Positions 1 to 8,553 of a stretch of DNA of 34,197 nucleotides are shown in pieces. A model generated the notes under the pieces. The model saw nothing but the letters and a program-made list of their open reading frames with translations, was not told the origin of the DNA and searched no databases. Each line of letters opens with the position of its first letter. Position 1 is the stretch's first letter. The DNA is from Microcaldota archaeon (GTDB lineage Archaea > Micrarchaeota > Micrarchaeia > Micrarchaeales > CABMGC01). The stretch lies in NCBI GenBank assembly GCA_021850705.1, contig JAJZKU010000008.1:1-34197 (forward strand), written 5' to 3'. The translations under genes and the position numbers were made by a program.

Positions 1-760
1 CCTGTGATATTACATTTATGCTGAACAGAGTGCCGTATGAGGATGCAAATGATGGCAGGAAGGTGGAAAGAGTGGTGATGTTCTTGGATGGTACGTAATA
101 TGCCACATATGAACCTGAAAGCTGTGAGTGTGCAAGTGATGCGTTGAAAGCTATTGGTGCTGTGTTCTGCACTCCTGTCATTCCGGATATTACCGCTACT
201 AGCAACAATGCAACGACGGCCATTGCCATGCCACGTTTAAGCCCTATTGCAAGCACGCCCAATATGAATATAGGTATTTCCAGGAATGTCCCCAGTATTG
301 AGAATGGAAGCATTATCATAACGTATGTCAGGGTTATCGTCCTGTAATGCTTATACCCTAGGAAGAGGGACACAGCGACAAAGATGCCCATGAACCATGC
401 AAGCAGTGGCGTCTGGTATACGAGCATCGGGAAGGTCTCACCGAGAAGTACCATTAGCCCTATAAGAGGCGAGTACATGGTCAGAACAAAGGCAGCTACA
501 AGCAGTATGGCAAGTATTGGATACGGATAGAATGGGAAGGCAAGAGCCATGCTAAGGCATGCAAACGTTATCGCGATCGAGTCTCCGAAGTTTTTATGGC
601 TGGCGAGCTTTCTGAATAGGTCCTTTACCCAGTAGAAGGTCATCGGGGTATAGGTATACCTCCTTCTCTTTATCGGAGGCTTCTCCTGCTTTTCAAACGA
701 AAGTGTGTTTTTTCGCTTATCGGCAGTAACTTTGCCCTTTTCGGAGGTCCCAGCAGGCAT
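1..760 (-). CDS. Integral membrane protein, C-terminus truncated by window edge
   Basis: Not in ORF track (runs off the edge). Reverse strand from ATG at 760 reads MPAGTSEKGKVTADKRKNTLSFEKQEKPPIKRRRYTYTPMTFYWVKDLFRK... followed by several hydrophobic segments, open to position 1. Confidence 0.75.
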   Translation of the reverse strand, partial: MPAGTSEKGKVTADKRKNTLSFEKQEKPPIKRRRYTYTPMTFYWVKDLFRKLASHKNFGDSIAITFACLSMALAFPFYPYPILAILLVAAFVLTMYSPLIGLMVLLGETFPMLVYQTPLLAWFMGIFVAVSLFLGYKHYRTITLTYVMIMLPFSILGTFLEIPIFILGVLAIGLKRGMAMAVVALLLVAVISGMTGVQNTAPIAFNASLAHSQLSGSYVAYYVPSKNITTLSTFLPSFASSYGTLFSINVISQ

Positions 761-817
761 AATCAACCCTGTATATAAACATTTATAATAGTCGTATCTA
801 ATATAAATTTGCATTGG

Positions 818-916
818 CCCGTTGTAGCTCAATGGTAGAGCGGCCGCCTGTAGTTTGTGACTAACTTAAACAAGTTAGAAAGCGGCAGGTTGTGTGTTCA
901 ATTCACACCAACGGGA
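818..916 (+). tRNA. tRNA-Tyr (GTA) with intron at 854-880
   Basis: Acceptor CCCGTTG/CAACGGG (C1-G72 typical of archaeal tRNA-Tyr), D stem GCTC/GAGC, anticodon stem GCCGC/GCGGC, anticodon GTA at 850-852, T arm GTGTG-TTCAATT-CACAC, A73. 27-nt intron after position 37 with internal stem CTAACTT/AAGTTAG. Confidence 0.93.
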
Positions 917-919
917 AAC

Positions 920-957
920 ATATATTGCAGGTTCTTAATGTTTTGCTGGCAATATAT
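920..957. repeat. 9-bp perfect inverted repeat in tRNA-Tyr/tRNA-Asp spacer
   Basis: ATATATTGC (920-928) ... GCAATATAT (949-957). Confidence 0.7.
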
Positions 958-964
958 AGTGCAT

Positions 965-1037
965 GCCTTGGTAGTGTAGTGGTCCAGCATACGAGCCTGT
1001 CACGCTTGCGACCCGGGTTCGAATCCCGGCCAAGGCG
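965..1037 (+). tRNA. tRNA-Asp (GTC)
   Basis: Acceptor GCCTTGG/CCAAGGC, anticodon GTC at 999-1001, T arm CCGGG-TTCGAAT-CCCGG, G73. Confidence 0.95.
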
Positions 1038-1257
1038 TTTCTTTTTTAATACATAGGAGTAAAATTGTGTATTTTACCAGGAAATAATATTATATATCTA
1101 GGATAATAATTATTTTGTTGACTTATATGGTGGAGATTAAGTCACGGGATGCTTAGAACCGTCCATTTTAATCGTTCCGGAGAATGAATTTTATTTAGGT
1201 AATCTGTATACATCCTGAAAACAAAGTTTGGTTTGATAATATAAGGAATGTGAAGCG

Positions 1258-1980
1258 ATGCTAAAAAACATAATATTTGACATAGGAGATACTCTCGTAG
1301 ATGTCTCAAGCTGGAAGAATAACCTGCCAGAAGTGTTATCCGACTATCTTTTTCATAAGTATAATATAGATAATAGAAAATTCAGCTTGGCATTTAACTC
1401 GGCAATGTCAGAGGTAAATAAAGAGGAAAAGATGAATCCACATATCGATAAAATAAATGCTGTTGGGCATTCACTGGTCGGAAAACTTGGCTTGGATTAC
1501 GAATCTGAACTAGATATAAAAGGGTTCGTAAAGAATTTTAGAAATAGTAACTGGCGTATGCTTGACAATTCAAAAGAACTTCTATCGAAATTATCGGAAG
1601 AGTATAAATTATTTGCAATTACAAATGCCCGTGTAGAAAACATAAATGAAATTATGGAAGTGTTTTCAATAAGAGAATATTTCAAGAGTATAGTAATATC
1701 TGAAGATTCAGGAACGACTAAGGATGATGGGGGTCTTTTTAGAGTTTTCCTCCAAAGGACAGGATTAGTCCCTGAAGAGTGCATAATGGTGGGAAACGAT
1801 TTGGTAAGAGATGGAAAATCAATGCAGTTTGGGATACCTTTCTGCTTTGTCGATAGAAATAATGATTTTGTTGGAGGGAATTATACTTTTAAAATAACAA
1901 AGCTGGATGAATTGTACAATATATTGAATTTATTCAAGGATGATGGAAGTAATCATAGGGATGATACTTGTAAGGAATGA
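1258..1980 (+). CDS. HAD-superfamily hydrolase
   Basis: Motif I FDIGDTLVD, motif II AITNA, Lys motif TTKDDGGLF, motif IV MVGNDLVRDGKSM. Confidence 0.85.
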   Translation: MLKNIIFDIGDTLVDVSSWKNNLPEVLSDYLFHKYNIDNRKFSLAFNSAMSEVNKEEKMNPHIDKINAVGHSLVGKLGLDYESELDIKGFVKNFRNSNWRMLDNSKELLSKLSEEYKLFAITNARVENINEIMEVFSIREYFKSIVISEDSGTTKDDGGLFRVFLQRTGLVPEECIMVGNDLVRDGKSMQFGIPFCFVDRNNDFVGGNYTFKITKLDELYNILNLFKDDGSNHRDDTCKE

Positions 1981-2093
1981 ATATATTAAACATTATCAGA
2001 TGCAGGTTATTAGGTGTAGATACGTTACTCTCATGTGATTACTGATATGCCTTGTAACAAATTTGTCTGAACCAAGATATTTTAGGGGATAAC

Positions 2094-2618
2094 ATGTCCT
2101 TAGAAAAAGAGATACAGGAGAGTCTGCCTAAACATGCGAAGTTTTATGTGAAAAACGGCATGCATGGACTTGGATGCTTTGCCTCGCGTTTTATCAGGAA
2201 GGGTGAACGTATCATGGTCTTCAAAGGGCCTCTGATAACTTATGCCCAGACAAAGACAAAAGAACACAAAGATCATTACTTCCAGATAGGGCCTAAAAGT
2301 TTTCAGGGAAAAGCGCCGCTCAGAAGAAGACCTGTAAATCATTCCTGTAATCCTAATGCAGGCATAATAGGCAGCGAGACACTTATAGCTATTCGTAATA
2401 TAAAAAAGGGTGAAGAGATAACCTTTGATTACTCGACAACCATGTATAATGATTCTGTCATACTTAGATGCAACTGCGGCAGCAGGCAATGCAGGCACAT
2501 AATAAAGGAATTCAGATATCTTCCTGAAAAGACACAGCTAAAATACATGAAAATTGGAGTTGTGCCAAAATGGCTGCGGCTCAGGTTAAAATCTGGGCTA
2601 AGGCATGACTCATTATAA
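2094..2618 (+). CDS. SET-domain protein (putative protein lysine methyltransferase)
   Basis: GLGCFASRFIRKGERI, NHSCNPNAG, GEEITFDYS and post-SET-like CNCGSRQCRH are canonical SET motifs. Confidence 0.88.
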   Translation: MSLEKEIQESLPKHAKFYVKNGMHGLGCFASRFIRKGERIMVFKGPLITYAQTKTKEHKDHYFQIGPKSFQGKAPLRRRPVNHSCNPNAGIIGSETLIAIRNIKKGEEITFDYSTTMYNDSVILRCNCGSRQCRHIIKEFRYLPEKTQLKYMKIGVVPKWLRLRLKSGLRHDSL

Positions 2619-2685
2619 TAGTTTTTATCAGATATAAATAGTGGAGTCTATGCAAAAGACCTGGAACCATAATAAAAGGGATATT

Positions 2686-3303
2686 ATGAAGATAACAGCT
2701 GCCGGAAATGCCAAACTGAAACCAGAGGATAAGGCTTATGTTGAACAATACGTTAGGAAAGCGATAAATATTAACAAGAAGATCTTCTAGGATATTGCGC
2801 CTGTATTCCATGTGATACTATTTTACACACGTAAGGATTTCAGCGATAGAAGGGGATGGAAAACAAGACGCTGGGAGCACGCATTTGCCGAGAAGGATAT
2901 GATAGGCATATTTGCACCATCTGTTTACGAGCGGCTCACATCATATAAGTTTGTAAGATATGAAAGCACTATAGTGCATGAGACTTGCCACGTATATTAT
3001 ATGAATATTGTGCATAATTTCACGCCAAAGTGGCTTGCAGAGGGTCTGGCGACCAACTTGGAGCAGTATGATTATGGGTGGAGAGGTAAGCCTAGAGTAG
3101 ATCACCTCTACTTTATGAAGATACCATTTGGGGAGGATGAGTTGGAATTCTACAGAAGTGGATACTTGATTACGCACATGCTCATTAGAAAGCTAGGTAT
3201 GAAAAGACTGATGAGTTTGATAAGAGAGTATGCAAGGAAACCTGTAAAGACGAATTATGAAAGACTTTTCGATAAATTCGTCTATGCTAAAAATACAGAT
3301 TAG
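2686..3303 (+). pseudogene. Peptidase-MA-like/HExxH zinc metallopeptidase interrupted by in-frame TAG at 2788-2790
   Basis: Frame from ATG 2686 (or 2650) reads MKITAAGNAKLKPEDKAYVEQYVRKAININKKIF*DIAPVFHVILFYTRKDF... and continues into listed ORF 2812-3303 (GTG start) with HETCH and WLAEGLA motifs. Confidence 0.65.
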
Positions 3304-3397
3304 GCATTTTATTTTCAGATAATTTTTTGGTTAGACTGACCTTACCAGCATATCAATTACTTTTAGGTTTTTACAGGCAATTAGAGTATCTACATAC

Positions 3398-4618
3398 TCA
3401 ATTCGTGATTCTTATCCTCTTTTTGTAATATTCCAGGAAGAGCTTTTCTATAGACGCCTTAACGTCCTTTACTCTCTGCATCGTCTCCTTTTTCCCGGTT
3501 TCCAACGAATGTATCTCAGACATTACCTTTTCGTGGGAACTCTTGCTCTGCTTGATATAGGATAGATCTGTTCTTAACATCCTTATGCTTCTATCAAGCT
3601 CTGCTCTTCTTCCTTCAAGGTCTCTTAGTGTGCCTATCTCAACGTATAGATTATAATCCATCAGCTCCGATATCGATTCATTTATTCTTGAATTATTCTT
3701 TGCTTCTATCTTGCCCTCGGCTATTGATTTTTTAAGCTCTGAAAGAAGCTTGGTGAATTCCTGATAGTCGCTTTCGCTGCTTATCCTGGATGTCGGGTCC
3801 GCTATGAATTCGGATAGTGTGGGCTTTCTCACTGATAAGTGGTCAAATTTCTTTGAGACTCTTTCCAATGGCAATATAAGCTGGCTTACTCTCACATTTA
3901 TCTCTGATATTTTCCTGTTAAGCTCCTGCATATCCTTATCCTGGGAAGAAAGAGCTGTTTCTAGTTTGTTTTCCTCTGCTTCTTTTGAGCTGGAACTTGC
4001 AGATTTCAGGCTTTCGTTCAGGGAGTTAACCATTTCATTTGCAGTATTCAGCTCTTTTCCAAGAACTTTTAACGTATCAATCTTTCCTTTGGTTATATTG
4101 TATTCTGATAGTTCATTCTGCACACTTTCCAATTCGCTTTTCAACAGGTCTCTCTGCCTTTCAATAAGAGCAAAGGATTTTTTGAAGTCGCCGAAGTAAT
4201 TTCCATAAGTATAAAGAACATACTTGAACTTGTTGTTCGCCTTCAACGTTTCCTCTATGAAATACTCGGTTCCTGATAGGACTTTTGAGTATCTTTCGTA
4301 TATGTTTTGACCTTCGGGGATTGCCGGATTCCAATCTCCGAGTATGCGGATCAGTGTGATAGTATAGGAATTCTTCTGGTCTTTAAGAGTACTGGTGAAA
4401 TCGATATATGGGTTTTCCACATGCGGATCAGCAGTTACAGCTGCAAAGTTTTTGCATGCCTTTTCGTATGCTTTCCTGGCATCATTCAGTTCCTTAACGT
4501 ATCTGCTTGCCCTAGACCCTGCATTCTTGAGTTTAGCATCTAATGAGGAATTAAGCAGACTGTATAGTGCTTCCTCTTTTACCTCTTCTGTTTTGTCATC
4601 TCCGCGTCCAAAAAACAT
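3398..4618 (-). CDS. Coiled-coil protein of unknown function
   Basis: 406-aa ORF rich in K/E/L/S with long heptad-like segments (e.g. LIERQRDLLKSELESVQNELSEYN). Confidence 0.7.
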   Translation of the reverse strand: MFFGRGDDKTEEVKEEALYSLLNSSLDAKLKNAGSRASRYVKELNDARKAYEKACKNFAAVTADPHVENPYIDFTSTLKDQKNSYTITLIRILGDWNPAIPEGQNIYERYSKVLSGTEYFIEETLKANNKFKYVLYTYGNYFGDFKKSFALIERQRDLLKSELESVQNELSEYNITKGKIDTLKVLGKELNTANEMVNSLNESLKSASSSSKEAEENKLETALSSQDKDMQELNRKISEINVRVSQLILPLERVSKKFDHLSVRKPTLSEFIADPTSRISSESDYQEFTKLLSELKKSIAEGKIEAKNNSRINESISELMDYNLYVEIGTLRDLEGRRAELDRSIRMLRTDLSYIKQSKSSHEKVMSEIHSLETGKKETMQRVKDVKASIEKLFLEYYKKRIRITN

Positions 4619-4829
4619 AGAAACGTATTATATTAGCGCTTTTGAATTTAATAGTATTGCGTTTTTGTTCGTTTTATTTCCTTGTTTATATTATATTGGA
4701 TTTTGTATCTTGAAGAGTTTAACGTAAGTTTATCCGGCATGCTCTGGTTTTCGTATTTTTTAGGCTTTGATTATCGCACTGGGCAATCAGCGCATGCCAC
4801 TATAAGAATTAATATGTGTACCGATTATA

Positions 4830-5360
4830 TTGTTCGGTGGTTATTTGGCTGGAAAGCCCTTGTTTCTGGTAGGTTGCGGGTCTGATGATCATAAGATTAT
4901 TAAGAGCCATAATAATGCTTCGGATAAGCCAAAACCTTTGGTGCTTGCAGGTAATGTGGTCTCAGAAGAGCATAGCCCTGTCGCACATTCAGATGGAGAT
5001 GCCGTTTATCATGCGATAATAAATGCGCTTCTTCTTGCGATAGGCGAACGGGACATAGGATATTATTTCCCTGATACTGATCCGAAATATGCAGGGATAA
5101 GCAGTGAGAAGATGCTTAAGCAGGTAATGGAATTTGTAGAAAAGAGAGGATATGCAGTAAACAATGTGACTGTTATGATTACTGCTAGGGAGCCCAAGAT
5201 AGGCCCTCATGTCGAGAAGATGAAACAGAGCGTATCAGAGGCACTCCGTATAGATAAGACGTATGTCGGCATAGGCGCTACAAGAGGAGAAGGTTCGGGC
5301 AATGATGGAGCTGCAGGCATACACGTTGTTGCAATGGTATCCCTCAAGAGTTTTGATTAG
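4830..5360 (+). CDS. ispF: 2-C-methyl-D-erythritol 2,4-cyclodiphosphate synthase
   Basis: GSDDHKI (D-x-H metal site), HSDGDAVYHAIINALL, ERDIGYYFPDTDPKYAGISS, APKIGPHVEKMKQS-like segment; start uncertain (TTG 4830 or in-frame TTG near 4860). Confidence 0.92.
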   Translation: MFGGYLAGKPLFLVGCGSDDHKIIKSHNNASDKPKPLVLAGNVVSEEHSPVAHSDGDAVYHAIINALLLAIGERDIGYYFPDTDPKYAGISSEKMLKQVMEFVEKRGYAVNNVTVMITAREPKIGPHVEKMKQSVSEALRIDKTYVGIGATRGEGSGNDGAAGIHVVAMVSLKSFD

Positions 5361-5375
5361 CAATGGTTTGTATAA

Positions 5376-6194
5376 ATGGAGAATCATGATGACAGTTATT
5401 ACAGGGAGGTTATCAAGCTTGGAAGCGATACCTATTCAGCATGCGCACTTGCAAAACTGAATATAAACCTTAAGATAGGCAAGAAGGAGAGTTCCGGCTT
5501 TCATAAACTCTCAAGCATCATGCAGACCATTTCTCTGCATGACAGGATTACACTTACCAAGGTTGATAAAGGGGAGGAGGGCATACTCGGATACTATGTA
5601 AAGGATAACATAATAGCAAAGGCCATTGATGAACTCTCCAGAAAAGCAGGAGAGAGACTATACTGCAGGATAAGCGTGCCTAAGACGATACCAGTAGCTG
5701 CAGGCCTTGGAGGCGGAAGCGCGGATGCGGCTGCGGTCCTTAGAATTGCCAATACTGCCTTTGGCTTGCATATGGATACTGAGGAGCTTGAGGAGATTGC
5801 TAGAGAGATAGGAAATGATGTGTCCTTCCTATTATACGGGGGCAGAGCGCTTGTAGAAGGAGGTAAGAAGCATAGCATAAAAGAGATGGATACACCTAAG
5901 CTGTATTACGTGATAGCAAGACCTAAGATGAAGCTCAGCACTAAGGAGATGTATGCATTGCATGATAAAACCGGTAAGGATTTTACCGAATTGGCTTCGG
6001 AGCTCTGTCCTGACACCAGAAAGGCATTGGACCAGATAAGAGGAGAGAATACAGTAGAGAGCGGAGTAACAGGGAAGGGGCCTACGGTCTTTGGAGCTTA
6101 TAAAAAGTATAATGAGTGTGAGAGCGTTGCGGATCAACTTTCCTGGCTTGATGGAGATATATTTATAGAGAGGTCAGTGGATAAATTTGTTTAA
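5376..6194 (+). CDS. ispE: 4-diphosphocytidyl-2-C-methyl-D-erythritol kinase
   Basis: GHMP kinase: ALAKLNINLKIGKKESSGFHKLSSIMQTISLHD, PVAAGLGGGSADAAAVLR, GNDVSFLLYGGRALVEG, GVTGKGPTVFGAY. Confidence 0.93.
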   Translation: MENHDDSYYREVIKLGSDTYSACALAKLNINLKIGKKESSGFHKLSSIMQTISLHDRITLTKVDKGEEGILGYYVKDNIIAKAIDELSRKAGERLYCRISVPKTIPVAAGLGGGSADAAAVLRIANTAFGLHMDTEELEEIAREIGNDVSFLLYGGRALVEGGKKHSIKEMDTPKLYYVIARPKMKLSTKEMYALHDKTGKDFTELASELCPDTRKALDQIRGENTVESGVTGKGPTVFGAYKKYNECESVADQLSWLDGDIFIERSVDKFV

Positions 6195-6874
6195 GCCTCT
6201 TTCTCCCTGCTTGACAGTATTGCTTCTGCTATTGTGAGATCCGCAATCGTCGTTATCTTTATGTTTTCGTAAGAATCTATGTACACTTTTACCTTGTATC
6301 CTATCTTTTCTGCAAGCGCAGCGTCATCCGTAGCGTCGAATGCAGGATTCGAATGCACTTCCTTTAAGATATCGTACCTGAATACCTGCGGAGTATGTAT
6401 GGACATAAGTTTGTTCCTGTCAAGTGTTTTACTAACCATGAGAGAATCGTCTACCTCCTTTATAGTATCAGATACAGGAGATGCGGCTATAGCTATTCCT
6501 TCCTTAATTGCTTCAGTTATTCCTGATTCTATTGCCTCTTTGGTGACACATGGCCTTGCACCATCGTGTACCAGTACAAAATCGCACTTCGGAGTAGATT
6601 TAAGTCCATTGTTTACAGATTGCTGCCTTGTGGAACCTCCTTCGCATATGACTTCTATCTTCTTATAGTTGTATTTGGCTATGAGTTCCCTTGCCTTATC
6701 TATGCTCTTGTTAGGCAGTACAAGGACAATCCCATTTATTGCTTCACATCTCTCAAATGCATCCAGAGTATGCGCTATTACAGGTTTGCCTGCTATCTCT
6801 GCGAATATCTTGTCTGTACCGTTCATTCGACTGCTTGCTCCCCCTGCGACTATTATGGCTTTTGTGATTGTCAA
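6191..6874 (-). CDS. ispD: 2-C-methyl-D-erythritol 4-phosphate cytidylyltransferase
   Basis: AIIVAGGASSRM, GGSTRQQSV, FVLVHDGARPCV, LDRNKLMSIHTPQVFR, DATDDAA, ENIKITTIADL - all IspD signatures. Confidence 0.95.
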   Translation of the reverse strand: MTITKAIIVAGGASSRMNGTDKIFAEIAGKPVIAHTLDAFERCEAINGIVLVLPNKSIDKARELIAKYNYKKIEVICEGGSTRQQSVNNGLKSTPKCDFVLVHDGARPCVTKEAIESGITEAIKEGIAIAASPVSDTIKEVDDSLMVSKTLDRNKLMSIHTPQVFRYDILKEVHSNPAFDATDDAALAEKIGYKVKVYIDSYENIKITTIADLTIAEAILSSREKEA

Positions 6875-7069
6875 CAGTATCGATATATTGTCTCTTTAGA
6901 TTGAGTTTTTATCCCTTGGGAGCGGGGTCGTAGTTTGACGAAATTGCTAACCCGGGTTATGCAGCTGCATCCAGGCAGCAATTTTTACATATATATCCAA
7001 AATGGAATTTATAATTCAGAAAATTTAGAAAAGCATATAAATCAGGCAAATATCATATCAGGGGGAGTA

Positions 7070-7405
7070 ATGGTGGAGGCAACTATGAATAAGTGTATGG
7101 AAGGACAGCGCATACTTGATCTGTGCAAGGCAGTACGTGAAATACATGGCTATAATAGTCCTCAGATTGCACTGTCTTGGATAAGGTTGATAGAAGAGAC
7201 TGAAGAGCCGCTGAAGCTCACCAGCAGGGAGTTCATAAAAGCTATTAAAGAGATGGCTCCTGATGTCCAGAATGCCTATCTTAAAACCATAAGGAATACT
7301 GGAGATATTGATATGCTTACGAACGTGTCCTTTATGTCTGAATTAAAAAAGATGGGAAAGGATGACGCAATAAACAGGCTGAAGAGCATAATGCGCAGAT
7401 ATTGA
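7070..7405 (+). CDS. Small hypothetical protein
   Basis: ORF 6935-7405 (TTG start); ATG at 7070 preceded by a purine-rich stretch is a more likely start (MVEATMNKCMEGQRILDLC...). Confidence 0.5.
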   Translation: MVEATMNKCMEGQRILDLCKAVREIHGYNSPQIALSWIRLIEETEEPLKLTSREFIKAIKEMAPDVQNAYLKTIRNTGDIDMLTNVSFMSELKKMGKDDAINRLKSIMRRY

Positions 7406-7484
7406 TTAATTCCTGTCGTAATAGATAAAAACCGATACTATTATAGATGGCTACTAAATAAATAAATGGAAAAGGAATGGTAGA

Positions 7485-7676
7485 ATGAAAGGAAAAGTAA
7501 AAATGTTCAATGCTGCCCGCGGCTTCGGATTCATCACGGGAGAAGATGGAAAGGACGTATACGTACACACATCTGCAATAGAGGGCGGAGCAACGCTCGC
7601 AGTAGGAGATGCTGTGGAATATGAAGTTGTGGTTGGAGAGCGCGGACCTGGCGCAAAGAAGGTAAAGAAGTTATAA
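7485..7676 (+). CDS. Cold-shock domain protein
   Basis: [38 protein letters not shown]1 (GFGFI) and RNP2 (VYVH) motifs. Confidence 0.96.
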   Translation: MKGKVKMFNAARGFGFITGEDGKDVYVHTSAIEGGATLAVGDAVEYEVVVGERGPGAKKVKKL

Positions 7677-7701
7677 AGGTAATCACGAAAGACTTCCTGG
7701 A

Positions 7702-7734
7702 GCAGTAGTGGGCAGTACTTCTGCCTACTTCTGC
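7702..7734 (+). promoter_or_regulatory. Stable hairpin in cold-shock gene 3' region
   Basis: GCAG-T-AGTG-GGCAG-tactt-CTGCC-TACT-T-CTGC: about 13 pairs (one G-T) with one T-T mismatch. Confidence 0.5.
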
Positions 7735-7783
7735 CTCAGCAGCTATCCTGTTAGTAGTGCGTGATGCCATCGCACGCCGTGTG

Positions 7784-7800
7784 CTTTGTCTTTGTTTTTA
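7784..7800 (+). terminator. T-rich tract after the cold-shock gene
   Basis: ctttgtctttgttttta; T tracts are typical archaeal transcription termination signals. Confidence 0.4.
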
Positions 7801-7811
7801 AATTGGAATTA

Positions 7812-8447
7812 TCACAGAATCGTTGCAAGGATTATGAACAGTCCAAATCCTAAAAGGGTAATTATAGGATAGGTATACTTGCCTTTTGCAAAATAATTTG
7901 TTTTGGTTAGCCCGAGGAAAGAGTTCATATTTGCCATATGGAAAACCGTTCCTAGAACCAGCAGCAAGACCAGAGAGCTGCTCGGTGCAAATACTATTGT
8001 CAATATTATGTAAAAGATATATTCCAATACAAATGCTGCCTTTCCGTGATTCCACAGCCCTAACCCTACTTTAATGTCCTTCTTGGAGAAGCCCAGGACC
8101 GGAAGGTCCTTGCGATGGACTATCGCATCAAGAAACCAGTGTGATGCTGAAAGAAGCGGAAATAGGAAAAGAATAGCAGTGTTGTTTAATAGTAATGATA
8201 TGATTGCACCAAAGACGAATGCTATCACTGTTGAAAGTACAAGGGAGTGTGAATAAGGATAATAATTAAACTTAATATTCTTCTGAAGAGGTGATTTTGG
8301 ATCCATGGTTGCTTTCTCAATTCCAAGGATTACAAGAATCGGCCATAGAAGATCTGGAAAGCTCACTCCCACTAATGCCACCCATAATGGCAGCGATGGG
8401 AATATGTAGTGGAAGATATAGGCTATGGCAAAATGTCCTATGAACAT
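7812..8447 (-). CDS. Membrane-bound metal-dependent hydrolase-like protein (YdjM-like)
   Basis: MFIGHFAIAYIF, FPDLLWP, YPYSHSLVLS, SASHWFLDAIVHRKDLP: conserved His/Asp in a multi-TM protein. Confidence 0.8.
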   Translation of the reverse strand: MFIGHFAIAYIFHYIFPSLPLWVALVGVSFPDLLWPILVILGIEKATMDPKSPLQKNIKFNYYPYSHSLVLSTVIAFVFGAIISLLLNNTAILFLFPLLSASHWFLDAIVHRKDLPVLGFSKKDIKVGLGLWNHGKAAFVLEYIFYIILTIVFAPSSSLVLLLVLGTVFHMANMNSFLGLTKTNYFAKGKYTYPIITLLGFGLFIILATIL

Positions 8448-8553
8448 GCTTCGATAATTTAATTTAAGATTTAATAATCATCGTATTTTCCTCAATAGTT
8501 TAAATAATTAAGAATATGTAAATAATATCGCGAGTAGTTTTTGAGATGATTTT

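Noticed and set aside
1258-1320. HAD motif I DIGDT (Gly at the usual second Asp) as evidence of a dead enzyme
   Set aside because: DxG[DNG]T variants of motif I are seen in HAD-like proteins and the other motifs are intact; not enough to claim inactivity.
2100-2498. Antisense ORF within the SET gene (and many other listed antisense ORFs, e.g. 5594-5878, 10551-10844, 20624-21028)
   Set aside because: They lie opposite well-supported genes, lack recognisable motifs and have atypical composition; artefacts of six-frame translation.
2788-2790. Genome-wide TAG recoding (e.g. pyrrolysine) to explain the interrupted peptidase
   Set aside because: TAG serves as an ordinary stop for several genes in this window (ispF, aMBF1 and the peptidase itself) and no pyl genes are visible; kept only as a minor alternative.
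7716-7735. Tandem 10-mer TACTTCTGCC x2 as a repeat array
   Set aside because: Only two copies, and both are explained by the arms and loop of the hairpin at 7702-7734; not a CRISPR or satellite.
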